Source of the DNA: WANQ01 sp964448055
Lineage (GTDB): Archaea; Thermoproteota; Thermoprotei_A; Sulfolobales; WANQ01
Direction of reading: 5' to 3'
DNA length: 64,000 bases
NCBI GenBank assembly: GCA_964448055.1
Contig: CAYUVB010000001.1
Span: 40,091 to 104,090 of the forward strand
Below the pieces are notes generated by a model, which ran no database searches, was not told where the DNA came from, and saw only the letters and a list, made by a program, of their open reading frames with translations. The position numbers were made by a program, and so were the translations under genes. Position 1 is the stretch's first letter, and each line of letters opens with the position of its first letter. Positions 26,709 to 35,797 of this stretch are shown piece after piece.

Positions 26709-28346
26709 ATGCTTATTAGCTTAATAGCAGAAGTTATCTGGTGGGAGTATAAGGTAATGCTTAATGCCACTAGGAGAATAGCATTAGTACTGATAATAAT
26801 ACTATTGTTTTCTAATATTTTGTGTTCAACTGGTATTCAAAGACATGGCGAAGATGTAGGTTCTATACCATTAATCATAACCATAGATGATTACAAGGAA
26901 ACTATTAAATCATTTTACGGCATTATAAACAATACATCAATATCAAGTAGTCTTCTAAGATTGCTAGCACTAAGTACAAGTATTACGAATAATACCTCCT
27001 TAAAGCTAACTAGCATACTACTGAACATTACTTCTAAGTTAAGAAAAATGTTATTGGAAAATCCAAATCCATTAATAAGCCGTTATGATTATACTCGCCT
27101 TGCTCTGGTTTTAAGCGTTGTAGATTACTATAATGGTTCATTAATAGTAGATCCATTATTGTTTATAAAACTACTTAAATCTTATGAAAAAGCTCGTCAG
27201 CACTACATTCTAGAAAGCATAAGGACTAGGGATCCAGAACTAGCGATATTAATAGAGAACTACCTTAAGCTAGCTCAATCAAATAATACGACGAGTTCGA
27301 ATAAGCTGCTCGCTATTATAAGAAGTAAAGTAAAAGAATACGTGGAAAAAGGGAACCTAGATATTATCCCACTTGTAGTAGAGGTGCTAAAACAAGGTAT
27401 TAGTGATATATTTATCGTTGATAGGGTAGTGTTTGCCGAATACGTAAATAATACATCAATCCTTCTAGAGAAGCAAGGCTTTATCGATATAGCTAGGAGA
27501 TTACGTAGGATAGCTTCTCAACTTTATGGAGGATTTGTTGTTAAAGCTTGGAGAGATCTTAAATTACTTCAAGAAGAAGTTCTAAAACTTAACATAACGC
27601 TTACACAGGACTTAGCCTTCAAGTTAGCATCAATATTAGCAGTTACCAGTATTACATATGATAGAATATACATAAACTTAAAGAACAAACCCGGTATCAT
27701 TCAAACCATAGCTAATATCCTCATGTTGAGAGACTATACTCTTCGTAGAAAAATATATGAAACAATAATATTAGGATCTAGCCTTAAGCATTTTCCCTCC
27801 AATAAAGAGCAAACTGTTGATATAACAAGCTTTATGATTTCCCAAGTGCTTATGGAATCCAGCTCTGGTAGTCTTGAACTCCTTAGTCTAAGACAGCCAT
27901 TACCAGTGAATTATCGTATAGAAGAAAATATGGTGGTTAAGCCTATAGAGAATACAAGTACAATTCTTATAATTATAGTATCAAGCATGGGTATGCTTGC
28001 TATATTAATTCATAGTATTTTGGAAACATCTAAGCCTATACGCAAGATAGGAGAAAAGATAAGCCAAGGATACAAACCCAGTATATCATTTGAAGGCGCT
28101 AAAGCAAGAATTGTTGAAGCATATATCAAGGCTCTCTTACTATTAGAAGCTAAAGGTCATGGAAGAAAACCTTGGGAAACACCAAGGGAGCATCTTAATA
28201 GAATAAAGTCTATACCCTGCTATGAAGGGTTTAAGCGAATTGTAGAATACTATGAGGAAACCGTTTTTTCAGACCATGACATGAGGCTAAATGTAATCGA
28301 TGAAGTTTACCACTACCTCAAAATGGTTGAAGAAAGTTGCGGCTAA
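26709..28346 (+). CDS. Large membrane-anchored protein with C-terminal DUF4129-like domain
   Basis: A 545-residue protein with an N-terminal hydrophobic segment (about 22-38), a long helical region with several N-glycosylation-type NxS/T sites, a transmembrane helix near 418-438 and a cytoplasmic C-terminal domain. The segment KPWETPREHLNRIKS is the pattern of DUF4129 domains, which occur with transglutaminase, MoxR and DUF58 genes. It overlaps the downstream DUF4350-like gene by ten bases. Function is inferred only from neighbourhood: cell-envelope assembly or protein maturation. Confidence 0.78.
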   Translation: MLISLIAEVIWWEYKVMLNATRRIALVLIIILLFSNILCSTGIQRHGEDVGSIPLIITIDDYKETIKSFYGIINNTSISSSLLRLLALSTSITNNTSLKLTSILLNITSKLRKMLLENPNPLISRYDYTRLALVLSVVDYYNGSLIVDPLLFIKLLKSYEKARQHYILESIRTRDPELAILIENYLKLAQSNNTTSSNKLLAIIRSKVKEYVEKGNLDIIPLVVEVLKQGISDIFIVDRVVFAEYVNNTSILLEKQGFIDIARRLRRIASQLYGGFVVKAWRDLKLLQEEVLKLNITLTQDLAFKLASILAVTSITYDRIYINLKNKPGIIQTIANILMLRDYTLRRKIYETIILGSSLKHFPSNKEQTVDITSFMISQVLMESSSGSLELLSLRQPLPVNYRIEENMVVKPIENTSTILIIIVSSMGMLAILIHSILETSKPIRKIGEKISQGYKPSISFEGAKARIVEAYIKALLLLEAKGHGRKPWETPREHLNRIKSIPCYEGFKRIVEYYEETVFSDHDMRLNVIDEVYHYLKMVEESCG

Positions 28347-29293
28347 CACCCTACATTATAGGATTAATAGTAATAGGTCTTATTGCAGCTCTCCTATCAC
28401 CTGGAACACTTGTTGAAATAGAATATGCATTACATTATGGAATTCCCTCAATGTATAATATTGAGTGGAACGGCACGTCAATGCTTGCATCAATATTAAC
28501 TAGTAATGGTTTTAAGGTAGTTGAAGCATATACTGTAGTAGACCCCATAATATTAGCCGAGGTCCATAATCCAGAAAGGATAATATATGTTTACATAGCA
28601 CCGCAGTATCCATTAACCTCTAGAGATGTTAATATAGTTGAGACGTTAATGAATAAATATGCTTTAAGTTTACTGGTCTGTGATGAAGCCAATACATCCA
28701 ACATTCTACTATCAAAGTATGGACTATGGGTTTCTGGAAGAATAATTTATACAAGCTATGGATCACCTTACCCATTAGCCTACTTCAAAATAGGTAATTA
28801 TAGCGGCTTATTTGTGCTAAACTATGCTTCAAGTATAGGCTATGCGGGACATGTGCGAGTAATAGGTGAAACACTTGATGGAGATATAGTAGGAGTTATG
28901 TTAAGAAAAGGAGATGACATCGTAGCGGTGATTTCTGATAGTTCTCTATTCATAAACTTAATGTTATCTAAGTCGACTTCCTACATGAACTATAGTAAAC
29001 TAGTGGAAGAATTATTTAAGTACTTAACTGGAGGTTCTAGTCCCAGGAAAACACTTGTTATAATAGACTTAACTCATTATAGTGGACCTAGTCCAAGAAA
29101 AATAGCTGAAATTACAGGTAAAGGTTACGCTATTCTTCATCCACTAGTTATAGTACAATTATTATCTACGTACACTTTGTATGTAGAAGAAGTGATGGTT
29201 AGAGAATTAGTAGAAAATTATCCAATTATACTAACATATATCTTCATTACGCTCTTATCGCTTCTTGTAATCTACAATATACTTAGACCTTAA
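28337..29293 (+). CDS. DUF4350-like membrane protein
   Basis: A 318-residue protein with hydrophobic helices at both ends (about 5-22 and 297-315) and a central Rossmann-like domain. The middle resembles DUF4350 proteins, which accompany DUF4129, MoxR and DUF58 genes and may bind a ligand outside the cell. The TTG start overlaps the previous gene by ten bases. Its last 11 bases overlap the converging nucleoside phosphorylase. Confidence 0.7.
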   Translation: MRLTPYIIGLIVIGLIAALLSPGTLVEIEYALHYGIPSMYNIEWNGTSMLASILTSNGFKVVEAYTVVDPIILAEVHNPERIIYVYIAPQYPLTSRDVNIVETLMNKYALSLLVCDEANTSNILLSKYGLWVSGRIIYTSYGSPYPLAYFKIGNYSGLFVLNYASSIGYAGHVRVIGETLDGDIVGVMLRKGDDIVAVISDSSLFINLMLSKSTSYMNYSKLVEELFKYLTGGSSPRKTLVIIDLTHYSGPSPRKIAEITGKGYAILHPLVIVQLLSTYTLYVEEVMVRELVENYPIILTYIFITLLSLLVIYNILRP

Positions 29294-30011
29294 GCTTAGC
29301 TAGTGCCTCAAATACTATTCTCGAAGCTTTCTCAACTCTAGGTGCAAGCTCCTTAGCGCCAGCGAAACCACTTGGTTCAACTAAGCTATCACTTACTATG
29401 AGCATTGCTGCAGCTTTAAATCCGCGCATAAGGCCTAGTGCAAATAATGTAGCACATTCCATTTCAACACAAATTACTCCCCTACTACCCCAGCGCTTAG
29501 CGAAATCTGGGTCTTCAGCATAGAAGGCATCGCTACTAAACACTGGTCCTATGTATATTTTCTCACCTTGTTTCTCAGCTTCCTCTACGAGTAGTTTAGT
29601 GAGTTCAAAATCTGGAACAGCAGCCATACTTCCATCCGGTACATACATACCAAGAGTAGCACCGCCATGAGGATATGCCGCACCAGTTGCAACAATAAAA
29701 TCACCTATCTTCAATCCCTTAACCATTGCACCACATGTACCAAGTCTTATCATAGCTTTTGCTCCAAGCATGAAGAGTTCTTCGAAAACTATTGCAGCTG
29801 ATGGTGCACCTATGCCATGAGTTGCAACGGTTATTGGTACACCCTTATATTCTCCCGTATATACTAGGAATCCACGGTTCTCGTTAACTAACCGTGGATT
29901 ATCTAAGAACTCTACTAATTGTTTTACTCTTGCAGGATCACCAGCAACAACTACACGTTCAGCTATATCTCCTTTTTTAGCCTTTATATGAACTGGTTCA
30001 TGAAACACCAT
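29283..30011 (-). CDS. Purine nucleoside / methylthioadenosine phosphorylase
   Basis: PNP/UDP-family phosphorylase of 242 residues, very close in pattern to Sulfolobus 5'-methylthioadenosine phosphorylase: PVHIKAKKGDIAERVVVAGD, THGIGAPSAAIV, VFSSDAFYAEDPDF, VEMECATLFAL and SDSLV. It cleaves purine nucleosides or methylthioadenosine with phosphate, in salvage. I place the start at ATG 30011 because GGAGGTGG lies eight to nine bases upstream; the in-frame GTG at 30023 lies inside that ribosome-binding site. A TATA-like element is at about 30049-30056. Confidence 0.93.
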   Translation of the reverse strand: MVFHEPVHIKAKKGDIAERVVVAGDPARVKQLVEFLDNPRLVNENRGFLVYTGEYKGVPITVATHGIGAPSAAIVFEELFMLGAKAMIRLGTCGAMVKGLKIGDFIVATGAAYPHGGATLGMYVPDGSMAAVPDFELTKLLVEEAEKQGEKIYIGPVFSSDAFYAEDPDFAKRWGSRGVICVEMECATLFALGLMRGFKAAAMLIVSDSLVEPSGFAGAKELAPRVEKASRIVFEALAKLKV

Positions 30012-30159
30012 AACTAGAACCACCTCCTCTACAATTTTATCTGTCCTTCATAAATTAATATATCCTAGTATCTAAGTCTATCCCGAGTAAAGTTTGTAGA
30101 TATAGTTAATACATAATACTCCTGGTATGATTAACATATGCTAATCTGGAGGAAGTAAT

Positions 30160-31434
30160 TTGAATAGAAGTAAGATAGCATACTTTATTCATAAATTTGT
30201 GGTAAAAGTATTTGGGCTCACTAATTATGTATTATCAATGAAGCTTACATTAACTTTAAGTTTAACCCTATTATTTATTCCACTAGCTATAGTCTTTGCT
30301 AATAGGGATGTCTACCCGTTTATAGCTGCTTTGCAAATACCTTTACTTCTTCTTCCACTTATTATCAAGAATACAATAGATAATACTACTATTTCGGTTA
30401 CAAGGATAGTGCATAGGGGTGTGGAGAGACATGGAGCAAAAGCTAGGATTATATTACGTAATAGCTCAAATAATATTGTAAAGATAAGTGTAGAGGAAAG
30501 AATTACGGACAAAGTAATTATTAAGCCCAGCAAGCTTGAAGCTCTTATTGGACCATATGAGGAATCCACCGTAGAATACAACATATATGCTCCGATAGGC
30601 AAACATATTCTTAAGCCATCAACCATAGTAGTATATGATCAGATAGGTCTCATGGGCAAAGAGATAGAGGCAGAAATACTAGGCGACAATGAGGTAAGAA
30701 TTAAGCCCGAAATAGCTGAGGCAGAAATTCCTAGAGGATCACTAGTAGTATATCCTGTCATAGGTGAAGGTTTTAGGAGTAGATTACGTGGAGTAGGCTT
30801 TGATTTTCAAGGCCTTAGGGAATACACTTATGGTGATCCCGTTAAACTAATTGACTGGAAAACTAGTGCTAAATTACAAAAACTTTACATCAAGGAATAT
30901 GCTATAGAATCAGGTATTCTATTAATACTAGGTCTTATGGTAGACGTGGAGGATTTTCAAGGTAAACCTTCAAACTACGAGTTGTTTGCCAGGAGTATTT
31001 CCACGATATCATATTACTTACTACTTCGTGGAGCAAGTATTGGTTTAGCAATAGTATCGCCAGGTAACCTAATAACAGTGCCACCAGGACGTGGACTAAA
31101 ATACATTGATAGTATACTTAACGCCTTCTCAGAAGTACCCTGGATTAAGGATTCAGTTGATATAGCAGGATTCTTTTCCGGGATAACTAAGATGACATTA
31201 CATCATACTAGGCCGAGAACTCTATTAATATTTGGCGAAGGCTCTAGGAAATACACTCAAGTAATAGTAGAGAATGTAAGAAAAAGTAGATTGCTCGGAC
31301 TAAGTGATATCCGTGTAGCAGTATTAAATAATGATAAAATAACAGGGATGCTTACTAGACTAGGATTTCATGCAGGATCTATAAGTTCTCCTGATGATCT
31401 ATATGAGTTGCTAAAGTTAGCGGTGATTATGTGA
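30160..31434 (+). CDS. DUF58 domain protein, module A
   Basis: A 424-residue protein with two N-terminal helices (about 29-47 and 51-68), an immunoglobulin-like strand region and the DUF58 core GVGFDFQGLREYTYGDPVKL followed by IDWKTSAK. DUF58 proteins have a von Willebrand-like domain and work with MoxR ATPases. Start is TTG 30160 with GGAGG about ten bases upstream. It overlaps the next membrane protein gene by four bases. Confidence 0.88.
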   Translation: MNRSKIAYFIHKFVVKVFGLTNYVLSMKLTLTLSLTLLFIPLAIVFANRDVYPFIAALQIPLLLLPLIIKNTIDNTTISVTRIVHRGVERHGAKARIILRNSSNNIVKISVEERITDKVIIKPSKLEALIGPYEESTVEYNIYAPIGKHILKPSTIVVYDQIGLMGKEIEAEILGDNEVRIKPEIAEAEIPRGSLVVYPVIGEGFRSRLRGVGFDFQGLREYTYGDPVKLIDWKTSAKLQKLYIKEYAIESGILLILGLMVDVEDFQGKPSNYELFARSISTISYYLLLRGASIGLAIVSPGNLITVPPGRGLKYIDSILNAFSEVPWIKDSVDIAGFFSGITKMTLHHTRPRTLLIFGEGSRKYTQVIVENVRKSRLLGLSDIRVAVLNNDKITGMLTRLGFHAGSISSPDDLYELLKLAVIM

Positions 31435-32423
31435 GGTATGTTATCTTAAAGTTAAGTAGGATAGCGTATCCTTTAATAATGGCCATGGGCGTTTATATAG
31501 CTTTAGCTTCTTCTAGGCTTACTCCTTCACCATTACTATTTATTATAACTACTACTATAAGTTTAGCACTGGTTCTTGAATCTATTCGTATAGCACTTTT
31601 AGATGAAATAGGTCTAGGTGATGTAGGTCTACTAATATTATCAGCTAACATATTAGGCTTCATAGGTCTACTTGATGAAGTACTAACACTTATGTATTCT
31701 TTAGCAATACTATTGGTGTTAATTGATGGATCTAAGGTTTTGTTTACTAGAAATGTGTTTAATTTCTTAAAAAGCAATAAGCTGTTAATAATGTTTATGT
31801 TAATGTACTTAATTATGGTTTTTGTTATTATCCATTTAGATATTTTAGCAGTATTAGCTGGCATGCTTGGACTAGAGAGTGTTAGGAGTTTCATAACCTT
31901 ACTTTTGGCATCTAAGTCTTCATATATGCTTTTGGGTGTACTTATAGGGTTGGCATTGGTAGTAATAGCAAATACGGTAATAGTACGTAAGTCAATCAAG
32001 GAGTCATTGCATGAGCTAGAACTTAGCTTAGAAAACGAACTGTATAGTACAAGTATTGGGCAAGTAATTGTAGTTGAGTTTATGTTGATATTAATAGCAT
32101 TTATTATTTATCCATTAGTAATCTATTCATTGATGTTGGTGCGGTTACCTAGTGGCCTACCTTACATAATGGGTGTAATTATATCCTTTATTGTATGGGT
32201 TATCCTACGTAAAGCAGTTTATGGGTTAATATCATTAAGTATAGGTGGGGAAAGCAGAAAGTTAAAGGTGTTATGGGTTACTGTAGGTTGCATTGTATCA
32301 ATCTATATTATTGTATCTGAGGTTCTCGGCTATGATCTAAGCATATTTAATGAAGTATACAAGGGTATAACTAGGTTAGAAATTAAGTCTATAAAATTAT
32401 TAATAGAATTACTATGGGGTTGA
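31431..32423 (+). CDS. Polytopic membrane protein, module A
   Basis: A 330-residue protein with about nine hydrophobic helices and short loops. The GTG start lies within the DUF58 stop region (four-base overlap). It occupies the same place relative to DUF58 as the membrane protein at 40751-41491 in the second module. No family is recognised. Confidence 0.75.
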   Translation: MRYVILKLSRIAYPLIMAMGVYIALASSRLTPSPLLFIITTTISLALVLESIRIALLDEIGLGDVGLLILSANILGFIGLLDEVLTLMYSLAILLVLIDGSKVLFTRNVFNFLKSNKLLIMFMLMYLIMVFVIIHLDILAVLAGMLGLESVRSFITLLLASKSSYMLLGVLIGLALVVIANTVIVRKSIKESLHELELSLENELYSTSIGQVIVVEFMLILIAFIIYPLVIYSLMLVRLPSGLPYIMGVIISFIVWVILRKAVYGLISLSIGGESRKLKVLWVTVGCIVSIYIIVSEVLGYDLSIFNEVYKGITRLEIKSIKLLIELLWG

Positions 32424-32427
32424 CGAT

Positions 32428-32637
32428 TTGGTTAATGGGTCGGCTAGGATTCCATTAGTACTAGGCATATTCTTGATACTTGTCTCTCTATACTTTTTCT
32501 CGATGGGAGTAACACTTGTGTCTAATGGAGATGTTGCTAGTGGTTTATTGGCTGCTTTAATAGGCTTTGCCTTACTTGCTACTAGTATTACATTAATAAA
32601 ACTATGGGGTTTAATGAAGATTAAAGGTAAGGAGTAG
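32428..32637 (+). CDS. Small two-helix membrane protein
   Basis: A 69-residue protein with two hydrophobic helices (about 8-28 and 37-61) and a short basic tail. It starts (TTG) five bases after the preceding membrane protein gene, so it is the last gene of the module A operon. It abuts the stop codon of the converging Lon-like protease. Function unknown. Confidence 0.65.
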   Translation: MVNGSARIPLVLGIFLILVSLYFFSMGVTLVSNGDVASGLLAALIGFALLATSITLIKLWGLMKIKGKE

Positions 32638-34782
32638 TTACCTGATCTTTGCTCTGATCACTATGATTATAGCTGTAATTATGACTCCTAGTACCAGTCC
32701 TAGGAGTAGTCCTAGTATTAAGTTATTTAGTGTGGTTGTGGTTACAGGTATTGTTATTGTTTTTTCTGCAGTATGTGTTTCAGTTACAGTTACTGTAGCA
32801 GTTTTCTCCTTAGTTTCAGTAGTTGTAATAGCTGTTGTCGTTACTGTTGTTGCTGTAGTAGTCTTTGTTATGTTTTTCTCAATAGTATGTGTTATGTTTA
32901 CATAACTTGTTCTTGTTACTGTAACTGTTACAGTTTCTCTATGGATAATAGTGACTGTTGGTAAGGCTGTTATTGTTATACCTACTTGAGGTTTAGGTAT
33001 ACTTGCCTCTACAAGCGCTTTTAGCACTTGCGCATGTAGTGAAGCTAGCATGTAGTAATATATTGTAGTAGCCCAGTCTTCTTCTATACCTTTATGCGCT
33101 TCAGCCAGCTCCATATAATTCAATGCTATTAGCGGTATTGCTCCTACATCGAATGCATCTCTTATAGAGGCCTTGGTTTCCTTCTCAACTACTTGAATTA
33201 TACCTCCTATACCTGTTTTAAATAATTCATGTATAGCTACAACACTAGAGGCTACAGCATGTATTGATGCAGCTATGCTACCATAGGTGTCATTGTTTGA
33301 GAAGGCTTTCATAGCTAAATCAACATTCATTAGAGCCTCGTCATAGCTTGAAGGCTTACTGCCAATATCTGATACCAGTGTTTCAAGATAGCTAAAGCTA
33401 CTTTTAGCCATAGCTAGTAGGCTTTCAGCTATATCTTTAACAGCTTGTGAGTTTATCATAGACGTGCTTACTCTTGACATTAATAACCATTGTTTAGCGC
33501 TATCGGCCCTGGCCTTTGCAAAAGCTAACATATATATTAGTTTATCTAGATCACTCCAGCTGGTAACTTTCTTAAGCATATTTATTGACTCATTAAATAT
33601 TAGTTCAGATAAGTAATAACGGTATCTTGCAGCCAGCAGTGCTTCAAACTCTGAGAATGTTTCAGCTTTACTAGCCATTACTATGTAGCGTGTAGCTATT
33701 ATAGTGTTATTTACCTCATTCACAAACTCAGCTAACCTACTATCATCGAGATACACTTTAGCATACTCAAGTGCAGTCAACCCCTCAATATAGCTTGTAA
33801 ATGCATAGCTAGCAGCCTCATAGTACATTTTTGATAATAAGGAAGATGATGCTTGTTCCGCATAATTCAAGGATTCATTTATATGTCTTTCAATTATATA
33901 TCTCACAGGGTATGGTATCTTCTTAGCCAGTTCAAGTGCTTGTTTCCTAGCATCTTCGCTTCTAGTGAGATAGCTATGTGTCCAGCTAATGACTATGTTA
34001 ACGGCTTCGCTGGGAAGTTGTGGTAGAGTTATACCACTTGGTAAGCTTATGTTCATTCCAGTAAAATAGTAAAATGCTTCACGAACGCTTGCAACCTCTA
34101 CAACTGTAACATTTAATTGTTTTCCAAGCTCTACCACATCTACTGGTACATATTCTGTTCTAACAAGATATCCTCCGGGTATAGGTTCTCTTACAATCTT
34201 TCTAACGTATACTACTCTCTGCCCTATAGGTATGAGGAATACCTTTGTACCAACTTCTGCAGCAGCTTTAAGCTTAGCAGGAATACCTCCTACGGGTCCT
34301 ATACTTCCATCGGGACATATCATGCCTGTCATCATTACGTCTGGTCTAAGGGTCTTATTTAGGAACAAACTTAGTAGTGCGATAGTCATTGCTCCTCCTG
34401 CACTAGGACCACCTATTATGAGACTACTGCTCTTCATCCTTATGAAATAGTCATAGCTATTGAAGCTCTTGCCTGCAATGGTAGCTGCTATTAGAGCGGC
34501 TATCCTAGCAGTGGCTTGGGTATCAAGTTCTGTCAATGGTTCTGCGCTGAAGTATACAATACCATTACCTGGATAAGCTATTGATACATAAAGATCCGCA
34601 ACAACTCCTCCTTCCTCTTCGCCCCCTATAGTTGTAACAGCTGGAACTTTAATGTGTGTACTCTTTATCCATATATAGGATGTACTTGTCTCTGTAACTG
34701 CTATGACAGTTAATAATGGTGATACCATAGAGATTAATAGAATAATAGCAATAAGCGACTTATATGCCGAAGCCAATATCAT
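32638..34782 (-). CDS. Secreted, membrane-anchored Lon-type (S16) serine protease
   Basis: A 714-residue protein with an N-terminal signal segment (about 9-29) and a Lon-type proteolytic domain without AAA+ ATPase. The dyad is Ser127 in GGPSAGGAM and Lys170 in GGIPAKLKAA, 43 residues apart as in E. coli Lon. A long helical region (about 260-600) follows, then a Thr-rich stalk with repeated TVTVT and TTT runs (about 610-680), a transmembrane helix (about 685-708) and a basic end. It should face the outside, anchored by its C terminus, and be ATP-independent. Substrates are unknown; it lies between envelope modules. Confidence 0.88.
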   Translation of the reverse strand: MILASAYKSLIAIILLISMVSPLLTVIAVTETSTSYIWIKSTHIKVPAVTTIGGEEEGGVVADLYVSIAYPGNGIVYFSAEPLTELDTQATARIAALIAATIAGKSFNSYDYFIRMKSSSLIIGGPSAGGAMTIALLSLFLNKTLRPDVMMTGMICPDGSIGPVGGIPAKLKAAAEVGTKVFLIPIGQRVVYVRKIVREPIPGGYLVRTEYVPVDVVELGKQLNVTVVEVASVREAFYYFTGMNISLPSGITLPQLPSEAVNIVISWTHSYLTRSEDARKQALELAKKIPYPVRYIIERHINESLNYAEQASSSLLSKMYYEAASYAFTSYIEGLTALEYAKVYLDDSRLAEFVNEVNNTIIATRYIVMASKAETFSEFEALLAARYRYYLSELIFNESINMLKKVTSWSDLDKLIYMLAFAKARADSAKQWLLMSRVSTSMINSQAVKDIAESLLAMAKSSFSYLETLVSDIGSKPSSYDEALMNVDLAMKAFSNNDTYGSIAASIHAVASSVVAIHELFKTGIGGIIQVVEKETKASIRDAFDVGAIPLIALNYMELAEAHKGIEEDWATTIYYYMLASLHAQVLKALVEASIPKPQVGITITALPTVTIIHRETVTVTVTRTSYVNITHTIEKNITKTTTATTVTTTAITTTETKEKTATVTVTETHTAEKTITIPVTTTTLNNLILGLLLGLVLGVIITAIIIVIRAKIR

Positions 34783-34850
34783 TCACCTGTACCCGGTTAG
34801 CAAGTTGTTTAGACCTGGATCAGAGTTATGTAATAGCATATTAAAACCTC

Positions 34851-34870
34851 ATCGGATATTATCGGATATT
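34851..34870. repeat. Tandem 10-base repeat in a divergent promoter region
   Basis: The decamer ATCGGATATT occurs twice head to tail at 34851-34860 and 34861-34870. It lies between the divergent genes for the Lon-like protease and the phytol-kinase-like protein. The spacing of one helical turn suits a regulator binding two sites, but chance duplication is possible. Confidence 0.4.
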
Positions 34871-34953
34871 GGAAGACAAATATTAAAAACCATTGTTAAT
34901 TAAGTTTCGTATGAGACTACGATAGCGAGTGATATAGTTAGGTGTTAATAGTG

Positions 34954-35682
34954 ATGGATTTGTTCTCAATTATACTGGTAATCACAGTTATACTATATGT
35001 TGTGCTACTAATTATGATTTCAGAGTACATTCGTTCCAGGAAGGGGTTATCATCTTACTTTACTAGGAGAATAATCCACCTCTTAGCAGGGGACTCCATT
35101 GTAGTTTTACCTTTATTCAAGCATGTAGTGTATCCCGTAGTAATTACAATAATACTTGCGTTAATGGTTTTTATAGGTCTTAGTAGACCTGGTAATCCCT
35201 TCTCAAAGACCATGGTTGTAACAGAATATGATAAATTACATGTATATGGTCCTTTGTATTACATATTAGCTATAATGATCTTGGTAATATTGTTCTATAA
35301 TCACCCTGAGATAGTCATAGCATCAACCATGATAATGGCCTGGGGTGATGGTTTTGCATCATTAGTACCCAAATATATTAGTAATCCTCATATGATATTC
35401 AATAGTGGCGTGAGATATCGTAAAAGCATTGAAGGTACACTAAGTATGATTATAATGGGATTTCTTGGAGCAATTGTAGGCTTGTTTCTGAGCAATATTT
35501 TAACAGGTTACAGCTTCAACATAGTAGGTTTGATACCTATCGTATTGATTGCAAGTATTGTATCTGGTATAGTGGAAATGCTGAGTGTTGGACCACTGGC
35601 TAGCTTTGACAACCTAACTGTACCTATGGCATCAACTGTAACAATACTCTTATTAGAGCATATGCTCCCAAGCATTACTTAA
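34954..35682 (+). CDS. Phytol/dolichol kinase-like CTP-dependent membrane kinase (VTE5-like)
   Basis: A 242-residue polytopic membrane protein. It shows RRIIHLLAG near the N terminus, AWGDGFASLVPK and RKSIEGTLSM, the conserved signature of the dolichol kinase, phytol kinase and CDP-diglyceride synthase-like group that uses CTP to phosphorylate lipid alcohols. I choose ATG 34954 because AGGTG at 34940-34944 is nine bases upstream; GTG 34942 in the same frame overlaps that site. It is followed by a DUF92 gene, the same pairing as plant VTE5 and VTE6, suggesting stepwise geranylgeraniol phosphorylation. Confidence 0.82.
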   Translation: MDLFSIILVITVILYVVLLIMISEYIRSRKGLSSYFTRRIIHLLAGDSIVVLPLFKHVVYPVVITIILALMVFIGLSRPGNPFSKTMVVTEYDKLHVYGPLYYILAIMILVILFYNHPEIVIASTMIMAWGDGFASLVPKYISNPHMIFNSGVRYRKSIEGTLSMIIMGFLGAIVGLFLSNILTGYSFNIVGLIPIVLIASIVSGIVEMLSVGPLASFDNLTVPMASTVTILLLEHMLPSIT

Positions 35683-35797
35683 ATAATATTACTTTATAGA
35701 AGCCTTAATACCTTCTAAGATGATATAGTTTAAATAGGTGTGTCAAGGGGAGTCCAGGTAAAGTAATCTAGAAGTCCTTAATGCAAGGGGCTACCCA

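Noticed and set aside
32663..32964. Valine- and cysteine-rich plus-strand open frames opposite the Lon-like gene
   Set aside because: They are shadows of the repetitive Thr-rich stalk codons on the minus strand and have no start signal or independent support.
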